A stretch of 52,726 nucleotides of DNA from Aestuariivita sp. GTDB taxonomy: Bacteria > Pseudomonadota > Alphaproteobacteria > Rhodobacterales > Rhodobacteraceae. The notes beneath the pieces are model-generated. The model did not search any database. It saw only the letters and a list, made by a program, of their open reading frames with translations, and was not told where the DNA came from. Shown here one piece after another: positions 1 to 8,410 of this stretch. Location: contig NZ_JAAWWD010000066.1 in assembly GCF_021404545.1 (NCBI RefSeq), forward strand, positions 1 to 52,726. The letters run 5' to 3'. How positions within the stretch are numbered: position 1 is the stretch's first letter; each line of letters starts with the position of its first letter. The translations under genes were made by a program, and so were the position numbers.

Positions 1-825
1 GAGGCTCTGGGTCACAAGGTCAAAGTGATCGCACCGCAGTATGTTAAACCATTCCTCAAGCATCAGAAGAAGGACCGCAACGATGCAGAGGCCATTTGTA
101 CCGCTCTGATGCAGCCAAACATGAAGTTCGTCCCGCCCAAGAACGAAGAGCAGCAAGACATCCAGGCACTGCATCGCGCCTGACGTCGTCTGATGAACCA
201 CCGCACGGCCTTGGCCTGCCAAATGCGCGGCCTCTTGCTCGACAGGGGCGTCACCATCCCTCTGACTTTAGGTCGGGCGCGACAGCGCATTCCAGAGATA
301 CTGGAGGATCAATCAAACGGCCTGACTGACATGACCCGTGAGATTATCGCCGATCTGTTCGAGTTCATGTTGCAGCTCGATGAGCGGATCAAAGCCTTCG
401 ACCGGCGTATTGATCAGGTTTTCCGCGCAAATCCCGACTGTCAGAGGATCGCCCGGATTTGCGGCGTCGGCTCCAAAACGGCAACTGCTGTTGTCGCCGC
501 TGTCGGTGACGGTAAAGAGTTCAAGAACGGGCGGCACATGGCGGCCTGGATGGGACTTGTCCCACGCCAGCATTCAAGTGGTGACAAACGCCTTCTGATG
601 GGCATCAGCAAACGCTGGGACAAACATCTGCGAACGTTGCTGATCCATGGCGCCCGCTCTGTTGTCCGCGTGTCGCAAGGCCGAACCGACGCCTTCAGCA
701 GATGGGTCAACTCAATCCGCGAACGGCGCGGCATGAACCGGGCCATTGTCGCGGTCGCCAACAAGAACGCGCGCATCATCTGGACCATGCTGCGCAGAAA
801 CGAAGAGTTCCGCGCTCACGCTTGA
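1..825 (+). pseudogene. IS110-family transposase, 5'-truncated by window edge and interrupted by a stop codon
   Basis: One reading frame runs from base 1 to the stop at 823-825 but holds an in-frame TGA at 181-183. The part before it contains KKDRNDAEAI, typical of the N-terminal DEDD domain of IS110 transposases. The part after it (from 193) is a Transposase_20 domain with GVGSKTATAVVAAVGDG, a helix-hairpin-helix-like motif, and the HSSGDKRLLMGISKR segment typical of the family. Protein similarity continues smoothly across the stop (IQALHRA, stop, RRLMNHRTALA). A single CGA to TGA change therefore explains the break, and the element is probably inactive. The true N-terminus lies outside the window. 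Confidence 0.85.
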
Positions 826-1014
826 GCAAAGAAGAGGATTGCAAGACGACCAAGCAAATGAACCGACCGGCAAACTCCGGTGTGTGAGGCACCTGGCATT
901 TATAATGGCTTTCTGAGGCCGACCATTTGTTGAGGCTCACCACGCGGAATTCCCATTTGGGCGCGCCATCCTATCGGTGACGCCGTATAGATGTTTGCAA
1001 CCAGGCAAATGCCG
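826..1014. other. IS110 downstream flank, no gene recognised
   Basis: Non-coding sequence between the IS110 transposase and the first IS3 fragment. It should contain the right end of the IS110 element. IS110 elements often lack clear terminal inverted repeats, so I cannot place the boundary. Confidence 0.4.
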
Positions 1015-1176
1015 TCAGATCAGGGCCGAAGAAACCTTGCAACGGGAGAGACATCCATAGATGTAAAAAGTCGCATCGCTGATCCCGTACTTCCGGCACG
1101 CCTCCTGCGCCCTGCCGCCCGCCTCGTACTCTTTGATCATGCCGATGATCTGTTCATCCGAAAATCTGCGTTTCAT
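1015..1176 (-). pseudogene. IS3-family OrfA fragment (first 38 residues)
   Basis: The minus-strand frame starting with ATG at 1176 encodes MKRRFSDEQIIGMIKEYEAG and continues to GISDATFY, the N-terminal helix-turn-helix of an IS3-family (IS407/IS2-like) OrfA. Similarity stops near 1063, and the frame then runs through unrelated codons to a stop at 1015. The leucine zipper and the whole of OrfB are missing, so this is a stub left by deletion or by insertion of another element. Confidence 0.8.
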
Positions 1177-1224
1177 AGTCCATCCTTTGCTTGGACGGAT
1201 CACTAACACTTCAATGGCCTGAAT

Positions 1225-1365
1225 TCAGGGGGCAACGTCAAGCGTCTGCTGCGTCACGCCGATCTGACGCACCGCCTCAGCGATCGCCGCGCCTTGTCCT
1301 TGCAGAACCTCAACCTGCCGAAGCTTCGATACAATCTCTTCGGGCTTCTCACGTTTTCCAGCCAT
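1225..1365 (-). pseudogene. Second IS3-family OrfA fragment (46 residues)
   Basis: The minus-strand frame starting with ATG at 1365 encodes MAGKREKPEEIVSKLRQVEV, then LQGQGAAIAEAVRQIGVTQQ, and stops at 1225. This is the N-terminus of a different IS3-subgroup OrfA from the neighbouring stub. The intact protein would continue with an aromatic-rich turn and a coiled coil, but here it ends shortly after VTQQT. The two stubs lie head to tail about 50 bases apart. Confidence 0.8.
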
Positions 1366-1516
1366 CGCCGATCCTCCAACTCAAGGGATAATCTATCCCA
1401 GTTGGCGGACCACTTTCAGGCGGCTAGTCCAGGTAAAGCGAGGCGCCTGAGATTTCACCTATGGCTGTCATCGGGGACAACATCGCTCCCAGATGGCGCG
1501 TCGCGGAAGATCTCCA

Positions 1517-2650
1517 TTATTCGATCTTCAAGAAGCGCTCGATGTCTTCAATCAGAGCGTCAGTGTCCTCGACACCGACACCCAAACGCACGAGATCGCT
1601 CCCGCAATAGCGCCGATCGACCGTTCGCTCGGTGTCGAGCACAGCAGGTGAAATCACGCTATGGGTTCCGCCCCACGATGCGCCCAAAGTGAAGTGTTGC
1701 AGTCTTAGCACCATGGCCTCGAAATCTCGTCCACCTGGACCTGCCAAAACGCACGTCAAGACGCTACCCGGGCCGTCGAACTGTGTCGTGAACCGTTCAT
1801 TTTCAGGCGACGATGCGTGAGCTGGGTACAGGAGTTCTGCGACATTGGGATGGGTGGAAAGAAAACATGCAAGCTTTGTTGCACTTGCTCCGCTTTCTCG
1901 GATGCGGAGTTTCGCAGTCTCAAGCCCACGAAGGGCCAAAAAGCAATCGTCCGGGGAGACCCCAAGTCCCAATGATCGAACGCTTTCGTGGATGCTTCGC
2001 GCAAGGTCTTCGGAGCCTACAGAAATCGATCCCATGAGCAGATCGGAGTGCCCAGACAGATGCTTTGAGACTGCCTCCACCACGATATCGAAGCCGTGGC
2101 TCAAAGGTCGGCACAGATAGGGAGATGCCCAGGAATTGTCCGCGCCCAACCATGCTCCAAGCCGATCCGCGAGATTGCGCAATTCGACAAAATCGACGAC
2201 CTCGTGAGTTGTCGAGCCGGGAGACTCGCACCAGACAAGTCGGGCCTGATCCAAGCCTCGCAACTGCGTTTCCGGTTCGCGAGGGTCGTAGTAGACTGTT
2301 TCGATGCCGAGACGAGCAAGCGTGTCGCGCGCAAAGCGACGGACAGGGGGATAAACATTGTCCGGTATAACAACCACATCTCCGGACCGACAGAGCGCCA
2401 GAAACGTGGTTGTTATTGCCGAGAGGCCAGATGGCACAAGAAAGGTATCCAATGCACCGTGAAGCTCGGTAATCTTGCCTTGAAGCACCCGGGTCGTGGG
2501 CGTGCCTGCGAGCCCGTAGGAATAGCCGGACCGCGGCAGGTTCCCCCGATCGCGATACGAGGCGTAATCCGAAAACGGTACTGTCGTTGCGCGAAACGTA
2601 GGTACCGAAAGGCTACGAAACCCTTTTGGGAAAAGCGCTGAATCAACCAT
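1517..2650 (-). CDS. Cystathionine beta-lyase-like PLP enzyme (Cys/Met metabolism family)
   Basis: A 377-residue fold-type I PLP enzyme of the Cys/Met metabolism family. These enzymes cleave or form C-S bonds in cystathionine, methionine or cysteine conjugates. The Schiff-base lysine is K196 in EAVSKHLSGHSDLLMG. The cofactor-binding Asp is D171 in GADNSWASPYL, and the substrate/PLP loop YSYGLAGTPTTRVLQ lies near residue 43. Length is normal for the family. The ATG at 2650 overlaps the upstream TRAP permease gene by 8 bases, so it is the last gene of the IclR operon and translationally coupled. With the M24 peptidase and TAXI importer it suggests use of a sulfur-containing amino acid, dipeptide or S-conjugate. 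Beta-lyase, gamma-lyase and gamma-synthase activities cannot be told apart here. Confidence 0.85.
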   Translation of the reverse strand: MVDSALFPKGFRSLSVPTFRATTVPFSDYASYRDRGNLPRSGYSYGLAGTPTTRVLQGKITELHGALDTFLVPSGLSAITTTFLALCRSGDVVVIPDNVYPPVRRFARDTLARLGIETVYYDPREPETQLRGLDQARLVWCESPGSTTHEVVDFVELRNLADRLGAWLGADNSWASPYLCRPLSHGFDIVVEAVSKHLSGHSDLLMGSISVGSEDLARSIHESVRSLGLGVSPDDCFLALRGLETAKLRIRESGASATKLACFLSTHPNVAELLYPAHASSPENERFTTQFDGPGSVLTCVLAGPGGRDFEAMVLRLQHFTLGASWGGTHSVISPAVLDTERTVDRRYCGSDLVRLGVGVEDTDALIEDIERFLKIE

Positions 2651-4547
2651 CGCCGTGCCTCGGCTTGCGGGCAGTGTCTGAGCGCCTGTGACGGATAAAC
2701 AGAGGTGCGAGAACCAAAACCGCTACGGTTAGCCCCGCCAGGTTGCTCTGCATCCCCGGAAGGATCAATGCGACGGCGGCTGCCGCGAGAATCAGTCGAA
2801 CGACTGTATGGATAGTTGTGCAGAACCAGCCGATGGCAGCGATGCTGAGGCAGAGCATACCGAGCAGTGCTGAGACGCTCGCCTCCACGATTTCCAAACC
2901 CGATCCAAGCCCGAGAAGGGCCGGGGAATAGCAAAAGATGAAGGGGAGAAGAAACACGCCAGAGGCGACTTTCAAGGCCGACAGGCTGGTTTTCCAGGGA
3001 TCGGCATTGGCGACCGCAGCCGCCGCAAAGGACGCGATCGCCAGAGGTGGCGTGATATTCGACATGACCGCGCCGAAGAAAATGAACATGTGTGCCGCCA
3101 GCGGCTCAAAGCCCAACTCGATCAGGCCGGGCGCAAGGATCGAGGCCAGCACGATGTAAACGGCGGAGGTGGGCATCCCCATCCCAAGGATGATCGATGC
3201 GATCATCGTGAGAATCAGGAACAACACCCGGCTGTCTCCTGCCATGAGGGAGATAATGCTGGTGAACCGTACTCCCAGACCGGTCAACGAGATCACGCCC
3301 GCGATAACGCCGCCTATGGCACAGGCCGCAATAACCGGGGCCACCATCCGAGGCGCTTCGATCATGGCGGACCAGATCGCGGGGGCAATCTCATTCGGTG
3401 TGCGGAACTTGCGAATACAGAGCGCGACGACAAAACTGACAATGCCGTAGAGACCTGCAAGCGTCGGCGTATAGCCTGCAATCAGAAAGTAGATCATCAC
3501 CGCCAGCGGTACCAGCATGAATAGCCCGTCGACCAACAGCGCTCCAATCGTAATGTCGTCACCGCGGGCGACCGGCGCCAGCCTGTTTCGCCGTGCTTCC
3601 AAATCGACCGACATGAAGATTGCCGTGAAATACAGAACGGCTGGAATGGCCGCAGCCGCCATGATCTCGGCGTAGGAGACACCAAGGAAGTCGGCCATGA
3701 TGAAGGCGGCCGCCCCCATGACGGGTGGCGTAATCAGTCCACCGGTTGACGCCAATGCTTCCACTCCGCCGGCAAATTCCTTCCTGTACCCATAGGATTT
3801 CATCGCGGGAATTGTGAAAGAACCCGTCGTCACGACATTGGCGGTGGAACTGCCCGACAACATGCTCATGAATGCACTGGATATGACGGCCGTCTTCGCC
3901 GGTCCGCCCACGTAGCGGCCTGCAAATACGTTTGCAAATCGGCTGAAGAAACCTCCCGCTCCGGAAGCGACCAAAAGGGCGCCGAACAGCACGAAGAGAA
4001 AGATGTAATTCGCCGATGCCCCGATCGGAATGCCCCAGAGCCCGTCCAGGCTGAGGAATATCTGCTCGATCACGCGTTCCGGCGCATATCCGCGATGCCA
4101 AAAAGGGTAGGGCAGATACGGGCCAATCTGCGTGTAGATGAGAAAGATCACGGCCAGGATGACCATCGGCCAGCCGAGAAGTCGCCGCGTGGCCTCCAAC
4201 ACGGAGAGCGTAAGGATCGTGCCGAGAACAAGCTGCAAAGAGGTGACTGGCGTCACATAAATCATGCGGGCGTTGATCGCCTCGATATTGAAGATGAGGT
4301 AGAGGGACGGCCCAAGTATGCCGGCCAAAAGGGCAACGTCGAGGAGCGTTGATCGCATGCTGCGCCCTTCCTCTTTAGGTATCGCTCCCAGGCAAAACAA
4401 AACCGCCAGGCCCAGCATGAGATGAATCGCCCGATGGACCTCGGTTGTTGGCGGGCCGACATATGCGACCACGACGTGATATGTTGAAAGCGCGAGCGCG
4501 AAGATCACGGAAAGCGCGACCAGTCCGCGGTTAAGAGAATAAGGCAA
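2643..4547 (-). CDS. TAXI-type TRAP transporter fused permease
   Basis: A 634-residue integral membrane protein of the TRAP 4TM/12TM fused class, in which the small (DctQ-like) and large (DctM-like) subunits form one chain. About the first 170 residues hold the small-subunit-like helices. The DctM domain follows, with typical motifs such as GSSTANVVTTGSFTIPAMK, STGGLITPPVMGAAAFIMAD and GMGMPTSAVYIVLASILAPG. It drives sodium- or proton-coupled uptake of the ligand bound by the TAXI protein encoded just upstream. The best start is TTG at 4547, preceded by AAGGA at a normal distance; no usable ATG is near. A 69-base gap separates it from the binding-protein gene. Confidence 0.92.
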   Translation of the reverse strand: MPYSLNRGLVALSVIFALALSTYHVVVAYVGPPTTEVHRAIHLMLGLAVLFCLGAIPKEEGRSMRSTLLDVALLAGILGPSLYLIFNIEAINARMIYVTPVTSLQLVLGTILTLSVLEATRRLLGWPMVILAVIFLIYTQIGPYLPYPFWHRGYAPERVIEQIFLSLDGLWGIPIGASANYIFLFVLFGALLVASGAGGFFSRFANVFAGRYVGGPAKTAVISSAFMSMLSGSSTANVVTTGSFTIPAMKSYGYRKEFAGGVEALASTGGLITPPVMGAAAFIMADFLGVSYAEIMAAAAIPAVLYFTAIFMSVDLEARRNRLAPVARGDDITIGALLVDGLFMLVPLAVMIYFLIAGYTPTLAGLYGIVSFVVALCIRKFRTPNEIAPAIWSAMIEAPRMVAPVIAACAIGGVIAGVISLTGLGVRFTSIISLMAGDSRVLFLILTMIASIILGMGMPTSAVYIVLASILAPGLIELGFEPLAAHMFIFFGAVMSNITPPLAIASFAAAAVANADPWKTSLSALKVASGVFLLPFIFCYSPALLGLGSGLEIVEASVSALLGMLCLSIAAIGWFCTTIHTVVRLILAAAAVALILPGMQSNLAGLTVAVLVLAPLFIRHRRSDTARKPRHGDG

Positions 4548-4616
4548 TTGAAGTCCTTTCGGGTAGGCAAATTCTGGTCCAGGGGCGGGAGAAGACCCCC
4601 AGACCAGACCGGAGCG

Positions 4617-5585
4617 TCACTCTGTCAGAGCGCCAACTTCCCGATAGTAGCGTGCCGCCCCAGGGTGCAGACCGCCGCCAGGGACATTCGCCATGTCCTC
4701 GACCGTAAGGGTGGCATAGGAGGCGTGGAGGGCTCGGACGCTCTCGATGTTCTCGGCGAGAGTGCGGGCGATCCAATAGGCCTCTTCCTCGGGCATGTCA
4801 GCCGCCCCGACAACAATCATCTTGGCGGTGACAGTCGGCACGTCTTCGTCCTGCCCCTTGTAGGTGCCAGCCACGATGACGCTCCGGCCAACTGTGGGCA
4901 TCTGGGCACTCAGCGCCTCATACTCTTGGTCTGAGATGGGCAGGAACGACACCGGGACGGTCGTGGCCAGTTCCGCGCCCCAACTTGACGGATAGGAAGC
5001 GATGGAAACCATGCCATCAGACCGACGGTCTCTCAGGCCATCGCGCTGTTCGGTCAGGCTGCCAGTCGAGATGTCCAGATCCTCGGGCGACATCCCGTTG
5101 ACCGACAACAGTTCTTCGAAGACGACGGCCGTGATGGAGCCGGGACGTTGTGTGATGAACGGATGCCCGGCAAGATCTGAGACGGCGCCAAAACCCTCTT
5201 CGGCGTCGACGATGATATGCATGAGACTCAGTGAGAGCCCGGCGATCACCGCGACATTCTCGACGGGCGTTCCGAACGGTTCGTCGCCCCGCAAGGCAAC
5301 CGTGATTGCCGGCGACATGGTGAACCCAAGCTCGCCTTGGCCGCTGGCGACATTCGCCACATTCGACAGGCCGGCACCGAGTTCGGGGTTCGACGGCACG
5401 CCAGCTTCGGCAAAGATTTCCGCCATGCCGGCGCCGATCCCATACCAGCTTGAGCCGGATACCGAGGTGAAGATGGTGATTTGATCCGGCGCCTCCTGCG
5501 CGACCGCTGGTTCAGGGGTCGCTGAGAGCGTGGCCAACGCAAGTCCAGTTGCCGAAGCCACCACTTTGATTTGCTTCAAAAGCAT
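4617..5585 (-). CDS. TAXI-family TRAP substrate-binding protein
   Basis: A 322-residue periplasmic solute receptor of the TAXI family. An N-terminal signal peptide (KQIKVVASATGLALATLSA, with a likely cut after AVA near residue 29) is followed by the typical opening ITIFTSVSGSSWYGIGAGMAEIFAEAG. It captures the ligand and delivers it to the fused permease encoded next. TAXI receptors commonly bind glutamate, other carboxylates or small organic anions; the ligand here is not deducible. The ATG at 5585 has a good AGGAG ribosome site, and the gene begins 12 bases after the M24 peptidase gene ends, so the two are co-transcribed. Confidence 0.92.
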   Translation of the reverse strand: MLLKQIKVVASATGLALATLSATPEPAVAQEAPDQITIFTSVSGSSWYGIGAGMAEIFAEAGVPSNPELGAGLSNVANVASGQGELGFTMSPAITVALRGDEPFGTPVENVAVIAGLSLSLMHIIVDAEEGFGAVSDLAGHPFITQRPGSITAVVFEELLSVNGMSPEDLDISTGSLTEQRDGLRDRRSDGMVSIASYPSSWGAELATTVPVSFLPISDQEYEALSAQMPTVGRSVIVAGTYKGQDEDVPTVTAKMIVVGAADMPEEEAYWIARTLAENIESVRALHASYATLTVEDMANVPGGGLHPGAARYYREVGALTE

Positions 5586-5597
5586 GTTTTTCTCCTG

Positions 5598-6785
5598 TCA
5601 GACTGAGATGAGTTCACCGCTCGTTTTCATGAGCGTTTCAGCGCCGCCGTTTCGCACGACGATCATGTCTTCGACCTGGAGACCGCCAAATCCCAGCTCG
5701 TAGTATGGGGTCTCCAGACATAGGACCATGCCCTCCTCAAGCACGTCGCCACTAGATGCTGAGAGTATTGGAAGGTCATAGCCATCGATTCCGATGCCAT
5801 GGCCGACATGGGTGCGTTTGTAGTGGGGGATGCCCTCGGCCCGCACCGTCGCCATGACCGTTTCATAAAGGTCCGATGCCTTCAGGCCGGGCCGGATCAT
5901 CTCCAGCCCTTTCGCAACGCCAAGATGAAGGGCTCGGTGGTACTTCCGTACCTTGTCTGAAGGTTCGCCAAGTACGGCAATGCGCGCGATATCCGCGCGG
6001 TAGTGCTGGTAGCGCCCGCCCGCATCGAACCGGATGATATCGCCCTCTCGCAGCGTTGCGTCCGAAGGCTGGACGTTCGGCATGGCTGACCGTGAGCCGA
6101 AGCCGATACAATAGAGCACAGGTAAGGCGCCGCCGCGGATCGTCTCGATATTGAAGGCTTCGGCCATCTCGCGCTCGGTCACACCGGGTTTCGCAACCCT
6201 CAAAGCGACGGAGATAGCGTCCTCTGTGATGTGGGCGACTCTGCGCAGACGCTCGATCTCAGGCTCGGTCTTGGTCGCTCGGATTTCGCGGAAGATTTCG
6301 AATGCCGGGACGAATTCGATGTTCTCTGCTCCAGGCAGTTGAAACACCTCCAACGAGCCGACGAGCCCAGTTTCGTCGATTCCAACTCGACGAATGGCTG
6401 CCTGATCCTGCCTCAAAAGCGCTGCTAGAGCCTCTTTTGCGGATTCATAGCGATCCTGCGCGTAGAGGTCGGTCTGCCGCTGGTCGCAACGGTTGAGTGC
6501 CGAATCCGGGTCGGTGTCGACGAAAAAGCTGCCAAAGGTGGTGACGTCGGCCACATTTATGTCCTGGTCGGCCAGCAGATCGAGCAAGGTGGCACTGGCC
6601 ACGATCCGCCGGGTGCCCTTTCCCGGCGCAGGGAGGTAGACGTAGCTTTGCGGGCCGCGGCGGATCCATTGCGAGAGCGCCCAATAGCCGCTCGTATACG
6701 TGACATTCTCGGGAGACGTGGCAATAAGCGCGTCGAGACCGTGTGCTGCCATGACGCTGTTGAGGCGCGTTTCGTTAAGCAACAT
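5598..6785 (-). CDS. M24-family metallopeptidase (Xaa-Pro aminopeptidase/creatinase-like)
   Basis: A cytoplasmic pita-bread-fold enzyme of about 395 residues. From the chosen start, the five metal ligands are intact: D254 (RFDAGG), D265 (RADIAR), H329 (HVGHGIG), E358 (LETPYYE) and E372 (QVEDMIV). It is therefore a metal-dependent hydrolase rather than a creatinase, which lacks these residues. The N-terminal creatinase-like domain spans roughly residues 1-170. A longer frame opens at 6848, but ATG 6785 (MLLNETRLNSV) gives the normal N-terminus and overlaps the IclR gene by only 11 bases. Likely activities are cleavage of Xaa-Pro or other N-substituted amino acids, as for ectoine hydrolase DoeA. 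Its place beside an importer and a C-S lyase suggests it acts on the imported compound. Confidence 0.88.
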   Translation of the reverse strand: MLLNETRLNSVMAAHGLDALIATSPENVTYTSGYWALSQWIRRGPQSYVYLPAPGKGTRRIVASATLLDLLADQDINVADVTTFGSFFVDTDPDSALNRCDQRQTDLYAQDRYESAKEALAALLRQDQAAIRRVGIDETGLVGSLEVFQLPGAENIEFVPAFEIFREIRATKTEPEIERLRRVAHITEDAISVALRVAKPGVTEREMAEAFNIETIRGGALPVLYCIGFGSRSAMPNVQPSDATLREGDIIRFDAGGRYQHYRADIARIAVLGEPSDKVRKYHRALHLGVAKGLEMIRPGLKASDLYETVMATVRAEGIPHYKRTHVGHGIGIDGYDLPILSASSGDVLEEGMVLCLETPYYELGFGGLQVEDMIVVRNGGAETLMKTSGELISV

Positions 6786-7587
6786 CGGAGCTGACCTCAT
6801 AGACGGGATGGAATGTACTAAGCGTTTCTTCCGGGCAGCCGAGTTCACGAGAGATGTCGCGGGCAGCGTCTGACACTTGCCGAATGAGATGTGCCAGGTT
6901 CACATCGGGCTGAAGGGAGGGGGCAAAGGCTGCACTGATGGCTGCAACGGGTTGCCCGGCAGAGTCGCGCACGACGGCCGCGACAGAATCCACACCCACC
7001 AGGTTTTCGCCGCGCGAAAGCGCAAATCCTGTCTGCCGGGCCTCGACAATCTCGGAAATGAGATCGTCGGGATCAACGCAGGTCCGATCAGTCTTCTTTG
7101 TGAGCGGCTCCCTCGACAAGAGCTTCTTCGAACGGTCTGCGGGAAGACTGGCAAGAAGGGCTTTCCCCATCGCAGTGGAATGGAACGATGCCACGCGTCC
7201 GGCCTGAACTTTGATTGCGATTGGGCCCGGGCTTTGAATGGTCAGCACGTAGACGAGTTGCTCTGCGGCAATGACAGCAAGGTAGCAATTGACCGTCGCC
7301 GTATCGGCGAGATCGTTCAAAACCGCATTCGCTGTCGCGACGAGGTTGTTCTCATCGCGTACCGAGGACCCGAGCGAAAGTGCCCGGTATCCCAACGCAT
7401 AGCGTTGACTGGTGGGCTCCTGGATCAGGAAACCCTCGTCCACGAGCGTGTGGATCAGGCGCTGGACAATCGTCGGGCTGATATCCAGGCGACGTCCGAT
7501 CTCACGAACGCCCAGCGGTTCTTTGGAAAGCTCGACTTGAGACAGGATCGCCAGTCCACGAGAGAGAGATTGATTGCCGTTGGCCAT
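6775..7587 (-). CDS. IclR-family transcriptional regulator
   Basis: A 270-residue regulator. An N-terminal winged helix-turn-helix (residues about 8-65, GVREIGRRLDISPTIVQRLI) is followed by an IclR effector-binding domain with the usual STAMGKALLASLP motif and ligand-pocket segments to the end. It is the first gene of the minus-strand operon and overlaps the peptidase gene, so it is probably co-transcribed with the genes it controls. A perfect inverted repeat 27 bases upstream of its ATG (7614-7630) is a likely autoregulatory operator. Members bind small carboxylic or aromatic ligands. Confidence 0.92.
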   Translation of the reverse strand: MANGNQSLSRGLAILSQVELSKEPLGVREIGRRLDISPTIVQRLIHTLVDEGFLIQEPTSQRYALGYRALSLGSSVRDENNLVATANAVLNDLADTATVNCYLAVIAAEQLVYVLTIQSPGPIAIKVQAGRVASFHSTAMGKALLASLPADRSKKLLSREPLTKKTDRTCVDPDDLISEIVEARQTGFALSRGENLVGVDSVAAVVRDSAGQPVAAISAAFAPSLQPDVNLAHLIRQVSDAARDISRELGCPEETLSTFHPVYEVSSDVA

Positions 7588-7613
7588 CGAATCGTTCCGT
7601 TATTAGTTACAGT

Positions 7614-7630
7614 GTTACGAAAAACGTAAC
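7614..7630. promoter_or_regulatory. Candidate IclR operator: perfect inverted repeat
   Basis: GTTACG (7614-7619), five A residues, then CGTAAC (7625-7630) form a perfect 6-base-arm palindrome. An extra GTTAC half-site lies at 7606-7610. It sits just upstream of the IclR gene start, where autoregulated IclR proteins usually bind. Confidence 0.55.
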
Positions 7631-7772
7631 GTAGACGATTTGGTTTGGCAAGGCGCGCGTGAACTGCTGCATTTGTCAGCCGATGGATCTGCGTCGAAGC
7701 ATGATCGGGTGCGATTGACAGGCCGGGTTCGTTGAGCACACTTGCGTCGCGCAAGCCGACTGGCGATAGTCC

Positions 7773-7919
7773 GGTCTGGCCGCCGACTACCGCGCAGAGA
7801 AGACTGTGATGATCGACGCGGCCTACCTCAAAGCACATCGGGCAGCGACCCGATACGACAGATGCCAAAACGTCTTCCTCTCAGCCATCGCCCTGGCTGC
7901 GTTCGTCATTTACTGGCTA
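7773..7919 (+). pseudogene. IS5-family transposase remnant with internal deletion
   Basis: The plus-strand frame reads YRAEKTVMIDAAYLKAHRAA, the region around the first catalytic Asp of IS5-group transposases, and then jumps directly to TRYDRCQNVFLSAIALAAFV and IYWL, the extreme C-terminus of the same family. The central part with the second Asp and the Glu is missing, so the join is an in-frame internal deletion. The normal stop after YWL is also lost and the frame runs on. It is an inactive scar. Confidence 0.75.
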
Positions 7920-7950
7920 TATGTCCTGACCCCAAGTCATAAGCTCTGCA

Positions 7951-8265
7951 AAACTGAACCAGCTCAGCGAGTTTGCACACAGCCTCCCCGCGATCCGAAC
8001 GGCGACCGATATTGAAGACCAGGACCTCGCTCTTTGCGAACACCACATCGGGGCGCTTGCCGCCATTGCCTATCACCTGCCAGCCACGCGGGACGGTCTG
8101 AGGGTGATCTTCAGCAAGGAAATCAACCGCGAGCTGATCGGAAGGCTGTAGGCCCGCGGGCTGATTGGGACTGGACCGCGATCCCCGAGGCGCGGGGCGC
8201 CCTACACCTATGTCACGACAGAGCAGTGCCTCGTGGCTTTCCGTCTGGCGTCATTCCAGGACCTG
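7951..8265 (+). pseudogene. Broken scpB-like winged-helix gene
   Basis: The plus-strand frame encodes IGALAAIAYHLPATRDGLRV, then IFSKEINRELIGRL, a TAG stop at 8149-8151, and then ARGLIGTGPRSPRRGAPYTY and VTTEQCLVAFRLASFQDL. This matches the winged-helix repeats of segregation and condensation protein ScpB. The GPR-RGAPYTYVTT segment is characteristic. The stop codon and the loss of recognisable sequence at both ends mark it as a pseudogene. An intact scpB is presumably elsewhere in the genome. Confidence 0.6.
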
Positions 8266-8410
8266 TGGGGCCGGGGATCGCATCGGCGCGGCCTCCGAAA
8301 CGGGGTCAGCTCCGCAACCACATACGGGGGAGGAGAGGATCGACCTCCAAAATGGACTGGGCGGCTCGATGGGTGCGGAGACTTCGCGCCCAATGCGCGA
8401 CTGTCCGAGG
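8266..8410. other. Short non-coding stretch downstream of the M81 peptidase gene
   Basis: No protein similarity was recognised between the end of the scpB-like remnant and the stop codon of the M81 peptidase gene. No convincing terminator hairpin was found. Confidence 0.4.
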
